Source: an uncultured Candidatus Poseidoniales archaeon
GTDB taxonomy: Archaea > Thermoplasmatota > Poseidoniia > Poseidoniales > Poseidoniaceae
NCBI GenBank assembly: GCA_902605365.1
Contig: CACLCM010000010.1
Location: 1 to 54,394, forward strand
DNA length: 54,394 bases
Direction of reading: 5' to 3'
Below, in pieces: positions 25,317 to 33,017 of this stretch (its first letter is position 1; every line of letters starts with the position of its first letter). Position numbers and translations under genes: made by a program. Below the pieces are notes generated by a model. The model had not been told where the DNA came from, did no database searches, and saw only the letters and a list, made by a program, of their open reading frames with translations.

Positions 25317-26069
25317 TCATAACGGATTTGAACAATGTGGGCAAATTTTCCACGTAGGCTCGACATTACTACCACAACTTTTGCAAGTTAGTTGGCTATT
25401 ATCGCTAATCATAACCGAGTCGTTTAGTACAGTATTTCCAACATGTCCAATCTGTACTACTGGTTGCTTTTGTTCGAGATGTTCTTGGCGAATTTTACCA
25501 GCCTGTTCGTACATTCCTGCTTTCTGATAAGCATCTGCAGCCGCTTCCCAATTCCTTGCGAGTTCGAGATTTTTAGCCTCGGCCAACCACATCTGTTGGT
25601 TTTTGATTGGAGTGGCTGGGGGGTTAGACTTAGCAACGACTCTAGGTTGTTGGATTACTTGCTGGACAACAGGAACATATTGTGGCTGTTGCTGAACAAC
25701 AACAACTCTTTGAGTATCATTTTTGGTACTTAGAGCACTTATTGCAAAAATTAGTGAACCACAACACATCAATGCTCCACATATTTCTCCAACATCATCA
25801 TCAGTGCTTCTCTCATCTGAGCCATCACTACAATTCTCTATGCCGTTATTTTCAAGAGTCTCCTCAGGGTCGAAAATTTTCTCTCCGTTAGCGCACTCAT
25901 ACACTCTATCGCCGTAGGAATCTGTGATATATTCGCCGCGAGCCTCATTCATGCTTTGATTAGCATCTACGACGAATGCAATTATTGCAATAATGCCTAG
26001 AACAATACAAACATTCCAGTACAAATCTTTCTTTTTCTTTCCTTCATCTGGAGGGAGGTTGTAATTCAT
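25317..26069 (-). CDS. Membrane protein with LDLa-like Cys motif and C-terminal zinc ribbon
   Basis: A first helix (residues about 17-35) is followed by an ectodomain containing C59...C80-SDGSDE, which resembles the calcium-binding end of an LDL-receptor class A repeat. A second hydrophobic stretch (about 93-112) follows. The cytoplasmic part is Gln/Val/Pro-rich, then has a helical hairpin (WLAEAKNLELARNWEAAADAYQKAGMYEQAGKI, TPR-like), and ends in a four-Cys ribbon CKSCGSN...CPHCSNP. The start at 26069 overlaps the upstream stop as TGATG, so the longer frame to 26120 is unlikely. The function is unknown. Confidence 0.8.
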   Translation of the reverse strand: MNYNLPPDEGKKKKDLYWNVCIVLGIIAIIAFVVDANQSMNEARGEYITDSYGDRVYECANGEKIFDPEETLENNGIENCSDGSDERSTDDDVGEICGALMCCGSLIFAISALSTKNDTQRVVVVQQQPQYVPVVQQVIQQPRVVAKSNPPATPIKNQQMWLAEAKNLELARNWEAAADAYQKAGMYEQAGKIRQEHLEQKQPVVQIGHVGNTVLNDSVMISDNSQLTCKSCGSNVEPTWKICPHCSNPL

Positions 26070-26404
26070 CACTCTTCCTCCAATTCCTTTGATAGCATCG
26101 TATGCTCGAGCTTGGCCCAAGCATTACCCACATCGTCGTCGCGCTTAGTGGACATTAATTCTGCCTCTATTCGCATAGTCATAGATTCAGTATTTTCATT
26201 TGGAAAAAGATTTCCAAGAGGGCCTTGACCTTTCCCTGTTGGCCCCGCTAGAGCCAATAGGATAAGCCCGATTAAAGGGAAAAGGAAACCAATTCCTGGC
26301 TCTTCGATAGAAATGACACCAGAAATGAGCGCCATTCCGCTCGCTAAAAGCAAACCCAAGCCTGTCCCAAGGAGTAACCTTTGGGCTCTGATTGCAGGGG
26401 TCAT
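26069..26404 (-). CDS. Small two-helix membrane protein
   Basis: The 111 residues include two hydrophobic helices (about 10-30 and 38-54) joined by a short loop, and a charged C-terminal half that is probably cytoplasmic and helical. No family is recognised. Its stop overlaps the next start by one base, so it is coupled to the LDLa/zinc-ribbon membrane protein and the two may act together. Confidence 0.75.
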   Translation of the reverse strand: MTPAIRAQRLLLGTGLGLLLASGMALISGVISIEEPGIGFLFPLIGLILLALAGPTGKGQGPLGNLFPNENTESMTMRIEAELMSTKRDDDVGNAWAKLEHTMLSKELEEE

Positions 26405-26446
26405 ACCTTGCCCAACTCACGATAGGGCATGAACCCAACGCCTAAT

Positions 26447-27031
26447 TCAATAGGTTTCACGCATCAATTTGTGAATTTTGTAAGGTAACAATGCACGATT
26501 TACCGGCGTGACCTCTAGAATCCGAGCATCGTCTCTACGTCTGACGTCTTGTAAAAGGGGATGTCTGCTTTTCTTGTGCAGAGCGAGAAGAGTCGGTTTG
26601 TCAACCTCGAGAGCAGAACGAACAACTTTCACGAAACCTTCAGATTCAACTGCAAACTTTCCTATTTCATCGATTACAATTACTTCAGAATAATCTCTAG
26701 CGTGTTCAATAGCGGGGATGGCGACACTTTCTAGCGCTTCTGTATCAATTCCATATCCTAGGACCCTAAGCCTACTATCAATTCCTTTGTGAGCCATTAC
26801 CGCCTCTTCTCCTGTGGTGATATTGATCACCTTGTATCCAACTCGCTCTGAGTTTTCAACCAGAGGCTCCGTCCTCATACCTCCAATAATGTCGGTATTG
26901 TCTCCATCGCCACCTCTAGCAGTTATCTCTCGTCTACGCTCGTCTTCAAGCATCTCAAGCACTTTGGCTAGAACTGCAGATTTCCCAGACCTTGGCAGGC
27001 CCGTAATTCCTATTTTTGGATGAATTCCCAT
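26447..27031 (-). CDS. THEP1-family nucleoside-triphosphatase
   Basis: THEP1-type P-loop NTPases hydrolyse a range of NTPs in vitro; their cellular role is unclear. The Walker A motif GLPRSGKSAV is at residues 11-20 and the Walker B motif VIVIDEIGKFAVES is near residues 117-130; the family segment GMRTEPLVENSERVGYKVINI lies between. The length of 194 residues is typical. A perfect 15-bp palindrome is located 26 bases upstream of the ATG and may control this gene. Confidence 0.9.
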   Translation of the reverse strand: MGIHPKIGITGLPRSGKSAVLAKVLEMLEDERRREITARGGDGDNTDIIGGMRTEPLVENSERVGYKVINITTGEEAVMAHKGIDSRLRVLGYGIDTEALESVAIPAIEHARDYSEVIVIDEIGKFAVESEGFVKVVRSALEVDKPTLLALHKKSRHPLLQDVRRRDDARILEVTPVNRALLPYKIHKLMRETY

Positions 27032-27056
27032 CTTTAATTCCTCACAAATGTTCGAA

Positions 27057-27071
27057 AGCGCAAATTGCGCT
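27057..27071. promoter_or_regulatory. Perfect 15-bp palindrome upstream of the THEP1 gene
   Basis: AGCGCAA-A-TTGCGCT is perfectly symmetric about its central A. It lies between the THEP1 start (27031) and a minus-strand TATA-like TTTATTAT near 27091-27098, so it would overlap the transcription start or early leader. It could be an operator, or an RNA hairpin in the leader; the sequence alone does not separate these. Confidence 0.4.
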
Positions 27072-27251
27072 GATTGCTTCGAGGGAGGTACTGATAATAA
27101 AGCATGGGGGGGAATTCGCCATTTTTCTTGAATCCGGAAACTTCAGACCATTATCCATCAATTTTAATTTACTCTGGTAGGTTTCCTATTCTGCAATTTC
27201 CATGATTTTCCAAAAATAAGAAAAAAATTATTTTGATTTACAGGATAAAAA

Positions 27252-27710
27252 TCAGAGAATTTCATCGTCCCCAGGCATAGGCATCGAAATAATTGAACGG
27301 CCACTTGCGCTTAATTTCCACGAATCTGAAACCCAGTCAAGTATCATCGACAATTCATGTTCTGACAAACCACCAGCATCGCAAATTCTACGCAACGCCC
27401 ACAATTCCGAATCATCATAATCCCCATCTACAGACGCTAACAAAGCCGAATCTCGTAAAGCGATTCTAATCGCAGAGGGCTCCATTCCATCGATTACGGA
27501 TTCTAAGTCAGGAGGCTGAGTTAACAATTGCCGAACTTCTTCACGACTTTCTGGATGTAGCATCATTGCACCCATAGCAGCCTCGATAGCAGAGATCTCT
27601 TCTCTGACTAGTGCTCCATCGGCAGCAGCAACAAGAACTAGAATACATGCAATTTTGCGGCGCTGCTCTTCAGCGAGCGATAGCGCAGCATCAGGAAGCA
27701 GCCGAATCAC
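27252..27710 (-). CDS. TerB-like helical protein, paralogue 1
   Basis: This 152-residue all-helical protein has the pattern CILVLVAAADGALVREEISAIEAAMG near the N-terminus and a second ADG-like block, ASVDGDYDDSELWALRRIC. The paired acidic D-G-x-x-x-x-E helices are typical of TerB/DjlA-N domains, which may bind metal. It is paralogous to the upstream protein and overlaps it by 4 nt (ATGA), so they are cotranscribed. A specific role is unknown; tellurite resistance should not be assumed. Confidence 0.75.
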   Translation of the reverse strand: MIRLLPDAALSLAEEQRRKIACILVLVAAADGALVREEISAIEAAMGAMMLHPESREEVRQLLTQPPDLESVIDGMEPSAIRIALRDSALLASVDGDYDDSELWALRRICDAGGLSEHELSMILDWVSDSWKLSASGRSIISMPMPGDDEIL

Positions 27711-28144
27711 CTTGATAGGTCATTAAGAAGGTCATAACCCGATTGCATCCAGGCATATCCTTCGACAGTCCATGCTAACAATCTGCTTACAGCATCAGGC
27801 TGTAGTTCTAAATGTTCAGCGATTTCTTCTAATGCATCTCGCTCATCATCATCCACAGTTCCATCTGATGCTGCCATCAAAACCGCATCTCTAAGAGCCA
27901 GCCTTCCAGCTTCTTGTCCGAGATTATCTAAACACTCTTCCAAGGAAGGAGGATTCTTGAGAGCAGCGCGAATTAAATCACGCTGTTTTGGAGAAAGTAA
28001 TGCAGTCCCTAATCTCTGTTCAAACATTGACATTTCTTCCACAGTCAATTCGTTATCAATTCGAGTAATGTGAGCCAATAATTTGGCGTAAGCAAACCTT
28101 TCTGCTTGCGGCAATTTATGGATGGTGTCGGGCAGCATGTTCAC
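27707..28144 (-). CDS. TerB-like helical protein, paralogue 2
   Basis: The layout matches the downstream paralogue: KLLAHITRIDNELTVEEMSMFEQRLG, a middle segment KNPPSLEECLDNLGQEAGRLALRDAVLMAASDGTVDDDERDALEEIAEHL, and a C-terminal helix. The second D-G-x-x-x-D-E block is the better preserved metal-like motif; the first is weaker (TRIDNELTVEE). A tandem duplication of a TerB-like domain into two coupled genes suggests a heteromeric pair. It is divergent from the glutaredoxin gene, with only 14 bases between the longest starts. Confidence 0.75.
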   Translation of the reverse strand: MNMLPDTIHKLPQAERFAYAKLLAHITRIDNELTVEEMSMFEQRLGTALLSPKQRDLIRAALKNPPSLEECLDNLGQEAGRLALRDAVLMAASDGTVDDDERDALEEIAEHLELQPDAVSRLLAWTVEGYAWMQSGYDLLNDLSR

Positions 28145-28158
28145 GGCGTATCAGTCGT

Positions 28159-28539
28159 ATGACTTCAATGCCTCGCAAGAATAGAGCGATTCAAATGGAA
28201 CTGAATAGACCCACCTGCATGGCCGAAGTGGATATTTACACCAACAAAGGGTGTAGCGCTTGCGTCAGAGCCAAACATTTACTCGACAGTAAAGGGATAA
28301 CCTACACGGAGAAGAAATTAGGCAAATCGAAGAAAACAGATGCTGAGTTTTCAATAAGAACCAGGGGGGCTAAAACAATCCCGCAGATTTTCATTAACAA
28401 TGAGTGGATTGGTGGGTATGACGAACTAATAAGTTACGATCAAGCAGGAGAACTGAATTGGAGATTAGGCTTGGAACAAAAACCCAGAGTTGGCTTTTTG
28501 AAATCGTTTTTCCGTTTCATGAAGGGCGAGAAATATTGA
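28159..28539 (+). CDS. Glutaredoxin-like protein with C-terminal extension
   Basis: The thioredoxin-fold core starts at VDIYTNKGCSACVRAKHLLDSKGI, with the redox pair CSAC. It continues through TIPQIFINNEWIGGYDEL, which holds the cis-proline TIP and the glutathione-side GGYDEL motif. It is therefore a dithiol glutaredoxin-type reductase. A basic, aromatic tail (about 25 residues, FLKSFFRFMKGEKY) follows the fold and could touch a membrane. The start is uncertain: the ATG at 28219 gives a standard N-terminus, and the ATG at 28159 adds 20 residues. It overlaps the convergent GtrA-like gene by 23 bases. Confidence 0.88.
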   Translation: MTSMPRKNRAIQMELNRPTCMAEVDIYTNKGCSACVRAKHLLDSKGITYTEKKLGKSKKTDAEFSIRTRGAKTIPQIFINNEWIGGYDELISYDQAGELNWRLGLEQKPRVGFLKSFFRFMKGEKY

Positions 28540-28930
28540 CTTCTTTGAAAGCTATCTCTCTTTGGCCTAAATAATTCAGGAACCCCCATAAACTTGAATT
28601 TATTAAGAAAATAATCCGTTCGTTGAATCCCCATGATACGGTGCCGATGTAGTAGCAAGCAGTTGAGCCAACACCTCCGATGGTGTAGAGAGCCATAGTT
28701 GCCGGTATTGTCCATTTGATGTCACGATGTGAATCAAAAGTCCAGATACGGTGTGTCCAATGCGCCTGCAAAGAGCCCAATATCCAAGCAATAGCCCACG
28801 AAACAGTTGGCCAATAACTTCCGTCTGGTAATATGAATAGGAACAATTCCCAAAGGGTGTAGAATGCTGCAAAATTTATCATAGCCGTAACGACATATCT
28901 GCGGAACGTGCCATGTTCAGGTAAATCCAT
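28517..28930 (-). CDS. GtrA-like four-helix membrane protein
   Basis: About 137 residues with four membrane helices and the family phrase SLQAHWTHRIWTF between helices 2 and 3, plus a closing FLNYLGQREIAF. GtrA-like proteins are thought to flip lipid-linked sugars or assist glycosyltransfer. It is the last gene of a minus-strand trio of membrane proteins (28517-30217) and lies directly after the stop-adjacent upstream gene. Confidence 0.8.
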   Translation of the reverse strand: MDLPEHGTFRRYVVTAMINFAAFYTLWELFLFILPDGSYWPTVSWAIAWILGSLQAHWTHRIWTFDSHRDIKWTIPATMALYTIGGVGSTACYYIGTVSWGFNERIIFLINSSLWGFLNYLGQREIAFKEVNISRPS

Positions 28931-29632
28931 CTAACGGTCCTCGTTGGCTGCGCTTATTGAATCAGCGGGTGTCAAATCTTTATTTGCAACTTTAGAAAAA
29001 GACCCATCTTCAGCATTCTTTTCAAAATAGTCAGTTTTCACTAAGTCGCCTAAACGCTCAACACCGTACTCGACTAGGTCCGGGTCATTCGCTTCAGCTT
29101 TTTCCCATCTTTTTTGAGATAGTTCTGCGTATTCGCGATTCGCCTCTTCTACCATTTTTTCTCCTGAAGTCAAATCCCCCTCCATTCCAGAATATTTCTC
29201 ATCTTCAACCACCGCATCGCGTCTAACTGGTTCATGCCCGAGTTTGAAATCCGTTTTCCCCCAATCTGGTCCTGAAGGGTCATCGCCTCTTGTTCTGATT
29301 GGGTTAATTTCCTCTATATCGGTCGCAATCCAATCAGATAAGTGTTGTAAATACGCTTCATATCGCTCTTCAGCATCATCGATGTCCAACAGATGAGTCA
29401 TGTCGTACTTCTGTGCAAAAACCTCTTCATTTTTGACTAGAATTAGCGCAAGAGATGTGAATATAACTCCGCTAAGAAAAACGAACAAATGAATGCCAAT
29501 AGCCAGAGGTTCCTGAATTCCAAAACCCATTATTACTCCAAAAGTGATGCCAAGAATGCCAAGAATCATACACGCAGAATATGCTGTTTTTCGAAATCTA
29601 AGTTGCGATAGTTCGCGAATCGAATCGTGCAT
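28931..29632 (-). CDS. Two-helix membrane protein with long cytoplasmic tail
   Basis: Two N-terminal hydrophobic helices (about residues 15-37 and 45-65) precede about 165 residues of charged, mostly helical sequence rich in Glu, Asp and Lys, including the phrase EEANREYAELSQKRWEKAEA. No family is recognised. The gene's stop is immediately followed by the GtrA-like start, and the coiled-coil membrane protein lies 9 bases upstream, so the three form one unit. Confidence 0.72.
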   Translation of the reverse strand: MHDSIRELSQLRFRKTAYSACMILGILGITFGVIMGFGIQEPLAIGIHLFVFLSGVIFTSLALILVKNEEVFAQKYDMTHLLDIDDAEERYEAYLQHLSDWIATDIEEINPIRTRGDDPSGPDWGKTDFKLGHEPVRRDAVVEDEKYSGMEGDLTSGEKMVEEANREYAELSQKRWEKAEANDPDLVEYGVERLGDLVKTDYFEKNAEDGSFSKVANKDLTPADSISAANEDR

Positions 29633-29641
29633 AAAACCACA

Positions 29642-30217
29642 TCAGCCCAGTAGGCTCATGATGTCGTCAGTCATTGCAGGTGTTGAATTATTCTCCTGCG
29701 TGAGTACAGAATCACGCATATTGATGTGCTGCCGGGGCTCTAGAGCTAGTTTCTCTAAAACCATTGAAAGAACTTCTTGAACGCGTGTTGTTTGTTGTCC
29801 CTGAGACACAATCATTCTCTCAAGCGACTCTAGGGTTTCGAAAGAGCGGTCGGTGGATCTGTCTAAAGCAACCTTTTGCACTTTAATCGCTTCTTCTTGC
29901 CTAGCTAGAAGTTCTCTTGCAGCAGGACTACCTATTGCATCTCTGCGGTGTAGTTCTTCCAGTGCATCTCTTAGGTCAGTTGTAGTTATCTCTAGTGCAC
30001 GTTTCATGTCTACAATTTGACCAATTGCTATATTCAGCTCATTTTGTAGATTAGATGCCTTATGCTTTAGATGCCCTCTTGTATTCGATTGAATCATTGA
30101 TTCAGTAATAAATGCCGAAAAAATTCCGACGCCTAGCGCAACATCGTGCGGCGCTCTTACTATAGTCATCAGTGCCCAGGCCGCAACTCCCACAATGGCA
30201 GACCTTCCTATTCCCAT
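29642..30217 (-). CDS. Membrane protein with coiled-coil domain
   Basis: The first 45 residues are hydrophobic and probably form two short helices. Residues about 50-150 have regular heptad-like spacing of Leu/Ile/Val (LQNELNIAIGQIVDMKRALEITTTDLRDALEELHRR and beyond), indicating a coiled coil. The C-terminus is a short amphipathic segment, DDIMSLLG. It is the first gene of the 28517-30217 unit. The function is unknown. Confidence 0.72.
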   Translation of the reverse strand: MGIGRSAIVGVAAWALMTIVRAPHDVALGVGIFSAFITESMIQSNTRGHLKHKASNLQNELNIAIGQIVDMKRALEITTTDLRDALEELHRRDAIGSPAARELLARQEEAIKVQKVALDRSTDRSFETLESLERMIVSQGQQTTRVQEVLSMVLEKLALEPRQHINMRDSVLTQENNSTPAMTDDIMSLLG

Positions 30218-30280
30218 GTATTAGATTCAGACTCCGCCCTATATTGATGGGAGGTTGGGTGTCCATGGGGCCCCGGGAGG

Positions 30281-30895
30281 TCACTCGTCTGGAATGAAAC
30301 AATCATCATCAATTTCGTGAATTTGACCATTCATCAACAGGTGATCCAAAGCTTCGTCACACTCTTCAGGAGCAATTCCATTGCTTAACAGGGGAGAATA
30401 CAAATCCGAAACACCGACCCAACTCGCTCCACTCCCGACCTTTTCTTGAGCGATAATAAGCATCATCTGAGCAGTTACGGCAAGCAAAGGGTCATCACAT
30501 TGATTATCAGGTAACAGACTAATGAAAGTACCAGCCGGATGAGGCTCTTCATAGACAACATCTTCAATTCTGTTGGCGAGATGTTTCAGGGGTAATGGGA
30601 TATCAAAGCAATCGAAAAGGTTTGTTTGCCCTTGGGGGACTTCTCGCATGTCTTCCGGCTTCAATCTCTTTGCAATCGCTTCAAGTCGATGCAATCTCTG
30701 CTCAACCTGTATTTTTTCTCTTTCGAGGTCTGACTGAATTAACGCAATATCCTCATTCGCTTTTTGAATAAGCCAATCTTCAATATCGAAGTTAGCATCA
30801 ATCCCAAGCATGATGTCTGCCAAGCGTTTTACAGCAATTGGCATTTGGTCGATTCGCAATTTTCTTTCGGACTTATCACGCGAATCCTCAGCCAT
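30281..30895 (-). CDS. Soluble coiled-coil protein of unknown function
   Basis: About 204 residues. A central coiled coil (ANEDIALIQSDLEREKIQVEQRLHRLEAIAKRL) is followed by a compact C-terminal region that looks like a winged-helix or a small alpha/beta domain (VSDLYSPLLSNGIAPEECDEALDHLLMNGQIHEIDDDCFIPDE). That last segment has the shape of a wHTH: helix, turn, helix, beta hairpin. I chose the ATG at 30895 (MAEDSRDKSERK); a longer frame to 30940 is open. It is divergent from the decarboxylating dehydrogenase gene. Confidence 0.68.
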   Translation of the reverse strand: MAEDSRDKSERKLRIDQMPIAVKRLADIMLGIDANFDIEDWLIQKANEDIALIQSDLEREKIQVEQRLHRLEAIAKRLKPEDMREVPQGQTNLFDCFDIPLPLKHLANRIEDVVYEEPHPAGTFISLLPDNQCDDPLLAVTAQMMLIIAQEKVGSGASWVGVSDLYSPLLSNGIAPEECDEALDHLLMNGQIHEIDDDCFIPDE

Positions 30896-30966
30896 GCTGG
30901 AAAGGGGTGCTGTGGCGCTCCATAAAGGTACACCATGCATGTAGGGGGATACTTCGAGTGGAGTAG

Positions 30967-30999
30967 TGTTGTACTGCGCGGATATATTGTATTACAACA
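30967..30999. promoter_or_regulatory. Promoter/operator candidate upstream of the LeuB/Icd-type dehydrogenase
   Basis: A TATA-like ATATAT at 30982-30987 is enclosed by a 7-bp inverted repeat, TGTTGTA (30967-30973) and TACAACA (30993-30999). The right arm is itself half of a tight palindrome, TTGTA-T-TACAA, at 30987-30997. Arms that straddle a TATA box are a common layout for archaeal repressors. It lies in the 175-base gap between divergent genes, so it could act on either. Confidence 0.45.
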
Positions 31000-31070
31000 A
31001 CTTCCAGTGGTAACAAACCTAGACTCTTGGCCAAAGTTTGCATGGGAGCGCGTTCATGTAGGGGCGACTT

Positions 31071-32264
31071 ATGGCAGGGGATATGAGCGACCACCGCATC
31101 GCAATCCTACCCGGAGATGGAACAGGAAGAGAAGTGGCAATTGAGGCCATGAGGATCCTCGATACTGTACAGGCTCATACCAATCACGGGTTCGAACAAG
31201 TAGTGATTCCTTGCGGTGGACAAAATTACAAAGAAACCGGAGAAGAATGGGCCGAAGGCTCGTTTGCCTTCTGCCGAGACGAGGCTGATGCTATCTATTT
31301 AGGCGCCATTGGCCATCCTGGTGCAAGATTACCTAACGGCGATTTAGCCGGGGGCTCAGTCATTCTTGGAATGAGGTCCGGATTGGATTTGTACGCTAAT
31401 GTAAGGCCAATAAAACTCTACGAAGGAGTGCCTCACAAAGTCCATGGGCGCTTTACTCAAATCTGGGAGCCAGGATTGGTTGATATGACCATCCTTAGAG
31501 AAAATACAGAAGGACTGTATCATTCATTACTTAGAAGAAGTGCTGACAGAGCCCTAGGTCGAGACGAGTACATCCCTCCTGAGATGACCTTCCCTGGTCT
31601 TGAAGGCGAAGTTGCTTATGACCCGAGACCAATTTCTGCAGCAGGTACTGAGCGTTTGGTTCGCATGGGATTCGAAATTGCCCAAACCCGAAACGGTGCT
31701 CCTTCTGATGGAGTGTCAAGAGTTTCATGTATCGACAAAAGCAATGTCACTCGTGGATGCCAACTGTTCAGAAAGGTATTCGATAATGTGGCCCAAACCT
31801 ATCCTGGAATCGAAACAGACCACGGGTATATTGATGCATTTATGCAATGGTTAACTCGCACCCCGGAATATTATGACGTAGTAGTTTCATCCAATATGTT
31901 TGGAGATATTGCTACAGATTTAGGGGCGGTTCTTCAAGGAGGAATGGGTATGGCAGCTTCTGGAAACATAGGAGATAGTCATGCATTTTTCGAACCAGTC
32001 CATGGCAGCGCACCTAAGCACGCAGGTCAGAATAAGGTAAACCCTATTGCAAGTATAAACTCAATTCAGATGATGCTTGATTGGCTAGGCCGAAAGAACG
32101 GCGAGGACGAATTGACTCAAATTGCGAAATTAATAGACGAAAGCGTCGCAGACCATCTGCGAGATGGTCGTTCACTTACCTACGATCTTGGCGGCACCGC
32201 AACCTGCAGTGGCGTAGGAGAATCAATCGCAAACCGTCTATCAGCTAGATTAAGCGAATTATGA
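31071..32264 (+). CDS. Isocitrate/isopropylmalate dehydrogenase-family enzyme
   Basis: This is an NAD(P)-dependent beta-decarboxylating dehydrogenase. Its motifs are IAILPGDGTGREV at the N-terminus, the substrate arginine region VILGMRSGLDLYANVRPIKLY, the lysine region SCIDKSNVTRGCQLFRKVF, the metal-binding SSNMFGDIATDLGAVLQGGMGMAASGN, and FEPVHGSAPKHAGQNKVNPIA for the cofactor. GLDLYANVRP is closer to isopropylmalate and homoisocitrate dehydrogenases than to bacterial Icd. Together with the aconitase-family protein at 16-18 kb it could work in leucine synthesis or the TCA cycle; the substrate is undecided. ATGs at 31071 and 31083 are both possible. It overlaps the next, convergent gene by 6 bases. 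Confidence 0.9.
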   Translation: MAGDMSDHRIAILPGDGTGREVAIEAMRILDTVQAHTNHGFEQVVIPCGGQNYKETGEEWAEGSFAFCRDEADAIYLGAIGHPGARLPNGDLAGGSVILGMRSGLDLYANVRPIKLYEGVPHKVHGRFTQIWEPGLVDMTILRENTEGLYHSLLRRSADRALGRDEYIPPEMTFPGLEGEVAYDPRPISAAGTERLVRMGFEIAQTRNGAPSDGVSRVSCIDKSNVTRGCQLFRKVFDNVAQTYPGIETDHGYIDAFMQWLTRTPEYYDVVVSSNMFGDIATDLGAVLQGGMGMAASGNIGDSHAFFEPVHGSAPKHAGQNKVNPIASINSIQMMLDWLGRKNGEDELTQIAKLIDESVADHLRDGRSLTYDLGGTATCSGVGESIANRLSARLSEL

Positions 32265-33008
32265 TTCAAATTTGTCGGACATATCTCCAACAATGTGGTC
32301 AAGAGCACTTTGTAGAGCCTTATCATTATCCCAATTTGTAATTTCTGGCTTTTCTGGAATCAGTTGGATAAGGTTAGTCGCAACGCGTGAAACCTCATCG
32401 ACTACTGCAACTGTCCCCCTTCTTGCTGAGCGAGATAGCGGGTTCAAATCAATAACTAATACATCTTTACCCATAGCGACTAGAGCCTCACATCTATCAC
32501 CATCTTCAAGTGGAACTAGAATCGCATCTGCTTCTAGGATACCGTCTTTTTGGCAAGCAGCCCTTGGGCCTTCGAGCCCAGGTATTTTGGCATCAGGTAT
32601 TCCTCCTAAGATTTCTACATCTAAACCTAAATCTGAATTTAATAATTTCAGGTGAGCCAACAATGCTCCCATTCTTTGCGGCGTTCGGTAAAAAATATTA
32701 ATTTCAATTGGACATCCTAACTGGCTAGCTATGGTCAAAAACTCTCTAGCAGCTAAAGCGATTGCATTTCCATTTAGAGATAAGACAGGCTTCTTTGCCG
32801 CAACCAATCTAGCGGCTACTTCTCTTGTAGCCTCTAGTGCAGAAGGAATGGTTTGTTCACCTAGTAAGTAATCAAAAGCCTCTCCTCTTCCGTGAGCGAT
32901 TAATGCAGAATCGGCTAGCATGCCTTTTACTCCTGCTTCAGAAATACGTTTACGCATCATTAGTGATTGGTAACGTGGATGGCTCGGGTCTACAACTTCT
33001 TCACTCAT
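32259..33008 (-). CDS. 4-phosphopantoate--beta-alanine ligase (archaeal phosphopantothenate synthetase)
   Basis: This archaeal enzyme joins phosphopantoate and beta-alanine in CoA biosynthesis and replaces bacterial PanC. The family hallmarks are HPRYQSLMMRKRISEAGVKGML, then LIAHGRGEAFDYLLGEQT, then VLSLNGNAIALAAREF, and the C-terminal VPLEDGDRCEALVAMGKDVLVIDLNPLSRSARRGTVAVVDEV. The 249-residue length matches the family. It lies 9 bases downstream of nadC on the same strand, giving a small cofactor-synthesis unit. Confidence 0.93.
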   Translation of the reverse strand: MSEEVVDPSHPRYQSLMMRKRISEAGVKGMLADSALIAHGRGEAFDYLLGEQTIPSALEATREVAARLVAAKKPVLSLNGNAIALAAREFLTIASQLGCPIEINIFYRTPQRMGALLAHLKLLNSDLGLDVEILGGIPDAKIPGLEGPRAACQKDGILEADAILVPLEDGDRCEALVAMGKDVLVIDLNPLSRSARRGTVAVVDEVSRVATNLIQLIPEKPEITNWDNDKALQSALDHIVGDMSDKFES

Positions 33009-33017
33009 AATTAATCC

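Noticed and set aside
27707-27710. Frameshift between the two TerB-like genes
   Set aside because: The two frames overlap by four bases, but both encode complete domains of equal length, so this is normal gene coupling after duplication rather than one broken gene.
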